From NCBI RefSeq assembly GCF_000621785.1, contig NZ_JHXI01000016.1, positions 37,173 to 101,172 on the forward strand: DNA of 64,000 nucleotides, in the 5' to 3' direction. The DNA is from Ruminococcus flavefaciens ND2009 (GTDB lineage: Bacteria > Bacillota > Clostridia > Oscillospirales > Ruminococcaceae). Numbering within the stretch: position 1 is the first letter of the stretch; each line of letters starts with the position of its first letter. Below the pieces are notes generated by a model, which was not told where the DNA came from, ran no database searches, and saw only the letters and a program-made list of their open reading frames with translations. The position numbers were made by a program, and so were the translations under genes. Shown in pieces: positions 52,149 to 60,300 of the stretch.

Positions 52149-55100
52149 CTAATTAAAAAAGCTATAAACATAAGCTCCATCGACTTCGTAATAAACATAA
52201 TATCTACAAAGCTTTTTATCATTTGAATCTGTAACAATAAAACTGAGTACGATCTTTTTTCTGCCTTCCCATTCTCTCATATAATCCAAGGATACAAATT
52301 CAGGGGAAACAGCATTTATTCCAGTCAAACCATATTTCTGTGCCGTCTGTTCATCATTTTTTATAGCATCCTCAAGATCTGCATAGAACTGATCCACCGC
52401 TCTTTCCTTCAATTTCTTTTCAGCAACAAGTTCGTCCAATTTCTTTTTTTCGTTATTTACCATCTGAAGCCATGAATTAGTAATTTTATTGCCATTAATA
52501 TCAACTTCTACCATGTTTTTCTCTGATGGATCAAAACCTTCAGGGAATAATGTTTTACAGTTATCATCTAAACAATATTCAGCATTAAAACATTCTGCAT
52601 TTTTTATATTAGTATTTCTTAAATCAGCTCCGGACAAATCAGCACATGTAAAATTTGCCTTCTTTAATTTTGCACTATTTAAAATAGCTTTTTTCAAGTT
52701 AGCATTTCTTAGATCAGCCTCTTCAAGATTGGCATCTGATAAATCCGCACTAATTAGAATGACATTTTGCAAAACTGCTTTTGACAAATCTGCGTTTTTA
52801 AGATCAGCTTCAAATAAAAATGAATCTTTAAGATTGGCTTCAATCAATTCAGCTCTTGACAGATGCGCTCTCTTCATGGTTGCGCCTACTAAAACAGCTC
52901 TATTAAGATTAGATCCTCTCATGTCAGCACCGGAAAGTTTTGTTTCAATTAAAATAGCTTCCTTAAGATTAGCATTGGATATTACAGAGTTGTTCATAAT
53001 AGCGCCTGAAAGATTTGCGCACTCAAAATCTGAATTTCTAAGAAATGCGCTTTCAAAATCAGTTTTCACAAGACGCGCCTTATAAAATGAAGTATTCTTT
53101 AAAAACATATTCTTCATTTCCCATTCAGAAATGTTAATATTTGAAACAAACGGAGATAACAATTCTCTCTGGGCAATTATTCCAATATGATTGAGACCTT
53201 CATTTTTGTATCCTAATCCTGTTAAAAACCAAGTCAGATTTCTAAACACTCTACTTATCTGAATATTCAGCATAGACGGGCTCACCTTATATTCAATTAC
53301 AGGTTTTAGAATCTCAATATTTGAAAGAATCCCTTTTTCCAATCCCATTTTGTAGTATTTTATAAAACTGTCAATATCAAACTTGCTATTCTTCGCGTGA
53401 ACCAGATCATTAATATAATTGAAAATATAATACGGTATCTGAATATATCTAAAGGCTTCAATAATATTATGCCATAGTTCAAATGTGATAGTATCTGTAT
53501 CTTGATTTTCATAATAATTTTTGTCAAATTTGGCAAAGTAGTCTTCATAAATCTTTACTGCTGTAAAATAATCACAAACCGTTCTGTGTGCAAATTCTAT
53601 ACCTTTTTCCTTGCCTATTGCAAAATGAAAAACCGCAAGATACATAGCAGTATCTATCGTAGTCTTCTTAGGAATTTTATAGCCTTTTTCCTTCAGAACT
53701 TCAATGGTTCTATCTTTTGCATACTTTATATGATCTACATCGCTATTATGAGATTCCTTCAAAACCAATGTCTCGTTCAAAAACATCTGATAAGCCAGTT
53801 CTTTTGTAAATTGCCAATTTATATATTTTAATCGCTGTTCACTTTTAGCATTACTATATACACTGCCTGCCCTTTGTTTTTTTGAGTGCTCACGTTCAGA
53901 AAGAGTGTGAAAAACATTATCATAGAACTGTCCTATGGAATCATTTGCTGAGATAATAGTAAGGCTGGTACACGCAAGATAAAGTATCAACGGTGCACAG
54001 AATACTTCCAGTCGTTCATCCTCAGCATTATTCTTAAAGATTTCATTATAATTATTCTTAAACTCCTCACACCAACGCTTTTTCTCAACTGAATCTGTAA
54101 GAGAGCTGAACTTATCGCACCACTCCTTTAATTGTGACTCTTTCCACTCAAGCTCTATATGAGGTAATTCCTTAAAATCTTTAATTAAGTCCTTCATTGG
54201 CCTTGACGTTATCAGGACTTTTATATCATATGCCTCGAGATCGGTGATCAGCTTTTCGATAAATATATTTTTATCAAATTCATCAGCAAGAACACACAAT
54301 TCATCATAACCATCAAGAATTATCAAACCTCCATCAAGCTGACTATAATTGACGTCAATGATTTCCGTGATAATATTCAATGTTGAATACTCTTGATCCT
54401 TTGTTGCCTTTTCGATTCTTTTTATATGTTCTCTTAATATGACCGGATGAATATGCGACTTACTAATGCCAAGAGTATTCTCATCTCCGGAAATTCCGTA
54501 AATATCGGCGATTATCTTTGTGACAAGGCTGGTTTTGCCAATACCTGAAGCTCCATAAATGAACATAATATTCTTGTCACTCTTATACCAATCATGTATA
54601 ATATCTATTACATTTTCGGAATACTCTTTAACTGCTGGGTCAAGATACATTTTTCCCAATGTAATGTTACTATTTTTTTCAAGAAAAAGCTTTCGATTGT
54701 AATTCTTTATATACTCATATGTAGAATCATCGATTAAAAACTCAGTGCATTTATTTTTAAGGAAATTCATTATTTCAGAAAGCTTTTCATTATGTTCGAT
54801 TGAGCGTTTTTCAATGAGCCACCTCAAACCGATATCTTTGTCTTTTAGAATATTTTCTTCAAAAGAATCGTACAATTCTTTAGCGACAAAAATAACATTT
54901 TCTGTCACACTTGTGTCATATCTTCCGGGATAGCCGAAATCGTCTGAAATGATTGCTTGTATCGCCTCAACAGAATAGATATTTGTACTAATATTTTTAT
55001 TATCCAGATATGAGATTACATCTAAACAATGGAGATCGCAGAATTTCTGATACTGATAAAAGTTATTATAACGAGCCAAAATGTTATCAGATTTTTTTTC

Positions 55101-55493
55101 GGCCTTTTTTCCTTTTCTAATTATTTCATTAAGAGTATCAGCAAAAATATCGCCTATCTTTTTCCCATAAGAATCATTCGTTAAGAACTTATCTGATAAA
55201 AGCTCAAATAATGATTCGCCGCTATTATTAATTGCCAAGCCAAGTGCAGTTACGGTAAATGGGAGTGTCCACGGAGCAATAATACCTATTAATGTACTTG
55301 TTCCAGCTACACCAGCTTCCACGCCAATATCTGTTCCTAACTTGACAATAAACTTCTTAAACTTACTATCAGAAGGATTAAAGAATCCAACTTTTCCTGG
55401 ATTGTCTATTATCTTTCCACATTTTTTACATACAATTTCGTCATTCTCCTGCTTGTATTCCCAATGACCACATTTACATATAAACTTGTTCAT
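52149..55493 (-). CDS. NACHT-type NTPase with N-terminal zinc ribbon and pentapeptide repeats
   Basis: A 1114-residue protein. Cys6, Cys8, Cys22 and Cys25 form a small zinc ribbon (ICKCGHWEYK..VCKKCG). Residues 56-90 are hydrophobic (GVAGTSTLIGIIAPWTLPFT) and could insert into a membrane. The central STAND NTPase has Walker A GASGIGKTSL (314-323), Walker B GLIILDGYDEL (389-399) with the NACHT-like extra acidic residues, and sensor LITSRP (427-432). A helical region follows to about 780. Residues about 794-970 are pentapeptide repeats (ADLSDANLEEADLRNANLKK) forming a right-handed beta-helix, then a charged helix and a small beta domain. This architecture matches bacterial NACHT proteins linked to phage defence. 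GAGGATGA precedes ATG 55493. It is a single gene. Confidence 0.85.
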   Translation of the reverse strand: MNKFICKCGHWEYKQENDEIVCKKCGKIIDNPGKVGFFNPSDSKFKKFIVKLGTDIGVEAGVAGTSTLIGIIAPWTLPFTVTALGLAINNSGESLFELLSDKFLTNDSYGKKIGDIFADTLNEIIRKGKKAEKKSDNILARYNNFYQYQKFCDLHCLDVISYLDNKNISTNIYSVEAIQAIISDDFGYPGRYDTSVTENVIFVAKELYDSFEENILKDKDIGLRWLIEKRSIEHNEKLSEIMNFLKNKCTEFLIDDSTYEYIKNYNRKLFLEKNSNITLGKMYLDPAVKEYSENVIDIIHDWYKSDKNIMFIYGASGIGKTSLVTKIIADIYGISGDENTLGISKSHIHPVILREHIKRIEKATKDQEYSTLNIITEIIDVNYSQLDGGLIILDGYDELCVLADEFDKNIFIEKLITDLEAYDIKVLITSRPMKDLIKDFKELPHIELEWKESQLKEWCDKFSSLTDSVEKKRWCEEFKNNYNEIFKNNAEDERLEVFCAPLILYLACTSLTIISANDSIGQFYDNVFHTLSEREHSKKQRAGSVYSNAKSEQRLKYINWQFTKELAYQMFLNETLVLKESHNSDVDHIKYAKDRTIEVLKEKGYKIPKKTTIDTAMYLAVFHFAIGKEKGIEFAHRTVCDYFTAVKIYEDYFAKFDKNYYENQDTDTITFELWHNIIEAFRYIQIPYYIFNYINDLVHAKNSKFDIDSFIKYYKMGLEKGILSNIEILKPVIEYKVSPSMLNIQISRVFRNLTWFLTGLGYKNEGLNHIGIIAQRELLSPFVSNINISEWEMKNMFLKNTSFYKARLVKTDFESAFLRNSDFECANLSGAIMNNSVISNANLKEAILIETKLSGADMRGSNLNRAVLVGATMKRAHLSRAELIEANLKDSFLFEADLKNADLSKAVLQNVILISADLSDANLEEADLRNANLKKAILNSAKLKKANFTCADLSGADLRNTNIKNAECFNAEYCLDDNCKTLFPEGFDPSEKNMVEVDINGNKITNSWLQMVNNEKKKLDELVAEKKLKERAVDQFYADLEDAIKNDEQTAQKYGLTGINAVSPEFVSLDYMREWEGRKKIVLSFIVTDSNDKKLCRYYVYYEVDGAYVYSFFN

Positions 55494-55714
55494 TTAAATC
55501 ATCCTCATTTTTTATATAATAGTTTTTCAATAACTATAGAGATCTATCATATCTAATTAATCTTCTATTACGCCTCATAACAAAAGCAACAAGTATTTTT
55601 ATCAGATAATAAAGAATCTGGGTGTAATTCTGGGTTCTATGCTTTGGTATGTAATCCATTACTGAAGTCACAGGACTTATTATTTCCCATAACTTCTTGT
55701 GCTTTCAGTATATT

Positions 55715-56821
55715 TTATGCTTTATCCTTTTTCTTCAATGCCTTTACGACAGCTGAAAGTACCTTGCGCCGTTTAGTTACTATCCTTCCCCAGCGATATA
55801 CTATTCCGACAGGATACAAAGCGGGGATTTTATCAACAAATTCAACGGATTCTCTCATATACTTCACGCTCGGGAACATATTATGCAGTATATAACTCGG
55901 TTTCGACTGTTTAGCGAGCTTGTTCCTGACTCTTTTTTCAACGGTGCCGTATGTACCTGCGGTAAGATAATTCATCAGCATAGCCTGCTCCGATTCGGTC
56001 AGTTCAGGTGTTTCAGCTGAAGAAAATACCTTGATAGCAAGCTGTCGGCGCTCCTGTTCAAAATCTGCAATCTCAAGCTGCCGAAGCTGTTTTTCTATAT
56101 ATTTCCAATCAACTGATTCGCCTTTCCAGGTGATATAGACATAACTATCAAGCAGTGAACGGATACCTGTTCCGCCTCCGCTGTAATGCTTCCATTCGTG
56201 AGCGGTGATATACACATAAAAATCTTCATCAGAAAAATGATACCCGAAGCTGTTTCCTTCATCCTTTTTCATAAGCTTCCTGACGTCAGAATAATATCTG
56301 AACAGCGGTTCTGCGTGCTGCTCACCGAACAATGATATATGGAGCTCAAAATTTAGCACAGGCGGTTTATGGTAAACATCGTGATTACCTTTACCGAAGT
56401 GTTCAACAGAATATCCTTGAGCAGTCATTATATCCCTGACTTTTTCCTGATATTCCTGATCGTAGAGAACATCGTTGTCCGCCATCTCGCGCATACCATT
56501 TTCGGGATATATGTCCTTCAGAACAGAGCCCTTTAGAGGCATGTACCATATTTCCTGTTTCTCAAACTCCGAGAGGAGCTTTGCACGTTCCATATCAAGA
56601 TAGATATTCTTTCTTACAGCCTTTTTATAGGCATCATGGAATCTTTCATGCTTTATACCTGCGCGTTCAAGCGCGATACATACAGCTCCGCGGACAGTAT
56701 GCTTTTTAGCAAGCTCATAGAGCTTATCCAGATCCATAGACTTTATCCTGTCAGCGTCAGGCGTTATACCGTTCACTGAGCATGACAGCAGATAGATCAG
56801 GTCCTTATATACAGTGTTCAT
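55715..56821 (-). CDS. Nucleotidyltransferase-fold protein (NTP_transf_5-like), RiPP-associated
   Basis: A 368-residue protein. After a helical N-terminus the nucleotidyltransferase core shows IWYMPLKGSVLKDIYPENGM and REMADNDVLYD, the KG..L...YP...R..(D)xD pattern of the PF14907-type family. LNFELHISLFG provides a further acidic strand, and YITAHEWKHYSGGGTGIRSL is typical of the same family. Members are common in lasso-peptide and other RiPP clusters, where they are thought to modify the peptide or a carrier; the exact reaction is not settled. The start codon overlaps the stop of the PqqD-like gene by 4 nt (ATGA), so the two are translationally coupled. The C-terminus is very basic (RRKVLSAVVKALKKKDKA). 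Confidence 0.8.
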   Translation of the reverse strand: MNTVYKDLIYLLSCSVNGITPDADRIKSMDLDKLYELAKKHTVRGAVCIALERAGIKHERFHDAYKKAVRKNIYLDMERAKLLSEFEKQEIWYMPLKGSVLKDIYPENGMREMADNDVLYDQEYQEKVRDIMTAQGYSVEHFGKGNHDVYHKPPVLNFELHISLFGEQHAEPLFRYYSDVRKLMKKDEGNSFGYHFSDEDFYVYITAHEWKHYSGGGTGIRSLLDSYVYITWKGESVDWKYIEKQLRQLEIADFEQERRQLAIKVFSSAETPELTESEQAMLMNYLTAGTYGTVEKRVRNKLAKQSKPSYILHNMFPSVKYMRESVEFVDKIPALYPVGIVYRWGRIVTKRRKVLSAVVKALKKKDKA

Positions 56822-57081
56822 TCTGTTATAGCTCCGATAGAACGTAGTTTGTCGATGATCTCAGCAACATCTCGCTCAATAGTTTCTCGGCCTGCCCCTG
56901 AATACTCCGAAAGAAGATTATCAACTATAGCTTCCTGTGTTGTATCGCTTTTCAGACACTCAACAATAAAAGCTGCTGTTTCGTTGTTCTTCACGATACC
57001 TTTGAAGCTGGTCTCGCTGGTGCTTATGATATAGTGTTCGCCCCTTGTCTCATGTGTGAGAAATCCTGCATCAAGTTTCAT
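56818..57081 (-). CDS. PqqD-like peptide-binding protein (RRE)
   Basis: An 87-residue protein of the PqqD fold: GFLTHETRGEHYIISTSETS, FKGIVKNNETAAFIVECLKS and the closing helices ETIERDVAEIIDKLRSIGAI. In RiPP pathways this fold (RiPP recognition element) binds the leader peptide and delivers it to tailoring enzymes. A strong GGAGGT lies before ATG 57081. A 39-residue candidate precursor is encoded 95 nt upstream on the same strand and a nucleotidyltransferase overlaps downstream. No cyclase, radical SAM enzyme or leader peptidase is seen next to it. Confidence 0.85.
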   Translation of the reverse strand: MKLDAGFLTHETRGEHYIISTSETSFKGIVKNNETAAFIVECLKSDTTQEAIVDNLLSEYSGAGRETIERDVAEIIDKLRSIGAITE

Positions 57082-57138
57082 TTTATACCTCCTACTGATG
57101 TTATGTTTTTATTATATCAGAAAATTTTGCAAAAGGCA

Positions 57139-57161
57139 ACAGGCGGCATAATGCCGCCTGT
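57139..57161 (-). terminator. Hairpin between precursor and PqqD genes
   Basis: A perfect inverted repeat ACAGGCGGCAT / ATGCCGCCTGT with a 1-nt centre. On the minus strand only a short TTTT stands further down, so termination should be partial. That would give more precursor than enzyme transcript. Confidence 0.6.
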
Positions 57162-57175
57162 CGAATATAGATATG

Positions 57176-57295
57176 TTACCAATCTACTTCTTCTCCACCT
57201 GAACCCTGCTGAGCACCCTCGCCTCCGCTTGTTGTGATTATGTCTTCTGTGTCAAATCTGTCGATTTCCATTTCGGGTTTAATATATTTTTTCAT
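57176..57295 (-). CDS. Candidate RiPP precursor peptide (39 residues)
   Basis: A short gene: AAAGGAA, then ATG 57295 and stop TAA 57178-57176. The first half, KKYIKPEMEIDRFDTEDIIT, has the K-x-Y-x-x-P-E-x-E-x-x-x-F-x-x-E-D-x-I-x-T-S pattern of leader peptides found with PqqD-like proteins in gut Firmicutes. The second half, SGGEGAQQGSGGEEVDW, is a short Gly/Glu/Gln-rich core ending in Trp and lacks Cys. It begins 14 nt after the stop of the 1750-residue surface protein and is followed by the PqqD and nucleotidyltransferase genes. Lasso-like cyclisation would need cyclase and peptidase genes from elsewhere; an alternative is that the peptide is not a RiPP but a small regulatory protein. Confidence 0.8.
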   Translation of the reverse strand: MKKYIKPEMEIDRFDTEDIITTSGGEGAQQGSGGEEVDW

Positions 57296-57309
57296 AGCTT
57301 TAATTCCTT

Positions 57310-60300
57310 TCATTCAGCTGTATTATATGTTGCAGCAACTACAGTATCACTGTATACATATATGTCCTTATTTGTTTTTTCATCATGATACTTAATATAT
57401 CCTATTGCGTATAGGTAATTATCAAGTTTTCCGCCAACTCCACATGCAAAAGTATATGTACCATTATTGTTTTTATAATCTGCGGGGTGGTTTGTAGCTT
57501 TATTTATAAGGATACTTCTTATATCATAATCTGGATTATTCATAAGATTAACTTCAGCATAATTATTGCCAGTAGTATAGCCTAAAAGCTTATTGGTTCC
57601 ATATTTAATTCCAACCTCAGTTACATTATACTGTTTTGGAACACTATGACTGAATACAAATCCTATGGCTTTATTACCATTATATGTAGTCTTTATTGCA
57701 TCCATATTAAGTATCGGTAATGGAGTAACGTCGACTGACTTATCTACATACTGTGCTACAAGCTCTACATCCTTAGTTACAATAAAGCTGTAGTTCTGTG
57801 AATAGCTCAGTACCTTGCCGTCAGTTGTTTCCCAGCGCCAGAACTTTTTATCACTGAGGTTAGGAGCCTTAACCGTTGCAGATGATTTTGTTTCATACAT
57901 CTTCTTGCTGTATACTTTTCCTGCTGTAAATTTAACGCTGTACATCTCCGCTATTTTCCACTCTGCTGAGATCTGTCCCTCAAAGTTTCCGATACCGAAA
58001 GCCTTGGCTTCATATGTGCCTATAGCGGTTTGGATCCTGCATGAATATATATAATCCTTGCCAAGCTCAAGAACCTTGCCATTATAGGTAAGAACTGCCA
58101 TGGGCTGATGATTCTGACCATCATAACAGTAGGTGATGGTGTTGAGATACATTGTTGCATCGGAAATGTCTGTCTTGTTGCTGCTGGGGCCTATCTCAAA
58201 GATAGTGGACTTGACTGTCTCGTTTACAGAAGCAACTGCAGAACCGTCCTTCAGTATGCAGCCGTTTGTCTTTACCTCACAGCCTCTCAGATCAACGCCG
58301 TTTGTGAAACCGTAGAAAGCACCGTTTGATGCATTTCTGATGTTGACATTTGAATCAAGCATCTCAATGAAAGCACCGCCGTCTTCTGCGAATATACCCT
58401 TTTTCGCTGTGCTGGAGTTTAATTCGATATCCTTAATATAAAGCTTTGAACCTGTGCCGCAGCTTATACCTGTTTCTGCGTTCAGAGTAAGTATTTCGTT
58501 ACCGCAGGCTTCAATAGTAGTTTCAAGGCCGTCTGCTATTCTGATGCATCCTGCAAGGCTGTTCAGGGTAATATCATTGTCAATTTGGATCATAAGACCG
58601 TCAATTCCCTGATTGTCGATACACCAGTTGCTTCCGGCTGATATATCAGTGAATATGAGCTTCTTTTCTTCCGGGACATATTCAACATCGGTATAGTTTT
58701 CATATCCTTCTAAAACACTGTGGCAGTTCTGCTCACTTACCTGAACACCTGCTACATAAAGAGGATAGTACTCGATAGGAGCAATAGCGATCTTAGGTTC
58801 CATGATTTGAGTAGCTCCAGCTAAGAGATTATAATTCTTAGGAGTTTTTATTTTGCAGCTGTCAAGAGTGATACCGCCATTAAATCCGCTTATTCCCGCC
58901 CTGGATTCTACACTGAAATTGGAATTTTTAATTACCAGTTTGCTATTATCACCACTTGCCAGAATTCCAAAAGCAGCTTTTGGAATATGTAATCTGTTTA
59001 TATACAGATCAGCGTCTTCAACAGTAAGAGTTGCATTGTTAACAGAAATAGCAAAAGCTGCACCGCTTGTGATAGTTGAATCTGCTTTTCCGATATTCAG
59101 CTTGCCTGTTATAACAGTATCTGCCTTAAAAGTCAAATATTTGCTTGATTCGATGGTATGTCCGTTACCGTTTATAATAAGTCCGTTATTGCTGACATTC
59201 TGAATAACATAATTTGAGTTATCATAAATATCCTTTAAAAGGGTAAGAGTATTTTTCTCGGGATCATAGCTGAATTCACCGTTATTTCCGAGATTATCAA
59301 GATCACTTAATGAATTCACCTTATTATTGTATATGCTGAAGCCATAATCTGCATACTCTCCAACGACGATCTCTGTTTTTAAGGTATAAGCCCGATCATT
59401 ATAGTTTAAGCCGCATCCACCATCTTCGAACTGTTCATATTCCAGTCCCGGAGCCGGAACAGAAACATAGCAGCCTTCAAGATTGATCTGACCAAATGCA
59501 TACATACTATTGTAAGCATAAATATGTGAATCAATGATATTGAATGTAACATTATCAGTCCTTCCGGTACTGTAGAGATGGGCACATTCTATATCAGCAT
59601 TTTTGATGTTGATCACTGCATCTGAACAGCCTTTGATCTGATATATTTTTGTTTTGCCAGTAATGTTTGTATCAGCCCGTAATTGGATTATTCCTGATGC
59701 ATGGAAAGTTTCGGTACCCGTTGATACATTGTGTCCGTTAAAGTCGATATTAAGACCTGAGTTATCGATATTTTCAATAAGAGGAACACTTGTTCCGCAT
59801 ACGCAGTCCTTAGTAAAAGTAATAGTGTTGGTCTCAGGATTGTAAATAAGTGCTCCGTCAGGACCAAGCTTGAACAGTTTGCTGCTTGCTGTTACATCTT
59901 CGCCGCAAATCTTGAAGCCGTAGCCCTTCCTGATCTGAACGCCTTCACCATCATAGCCGTCTACAGCTATATATTCTCCACTTGCTCCGTAAGTCTCGAT
60001 CTTTGCACCTTTAGGTCCTGTAATGTGAGAATTATCAAGAATGATCCTGCCTTCTGATGAGTATATAGTGCCGACGATGTCCAGATCAGAATTAATGATA
60101 TTGACATCACCAGTTGTATGTAAGCTCTCACCCTCAGGATATTCCCGCTCCGGATCTCCTATCTCAACACTGACATTGTCAAAGGTAATACTCTTCTTGC
60201 AACTGCTTCCTCCGATAGAAAGCTTTCCGGGTCCAATTATGGTAGTGTCAGAGTCGAGTATGAAATTGGAATAATGAAAGTCCGAATCTGCCTCTACTTT

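Noticed and set aside
52489..53085. Plus-strand frame of ~200 codons opposite the NACHT gene
   Set aside because: It is the antisense of the regular pentapeptide repeats.
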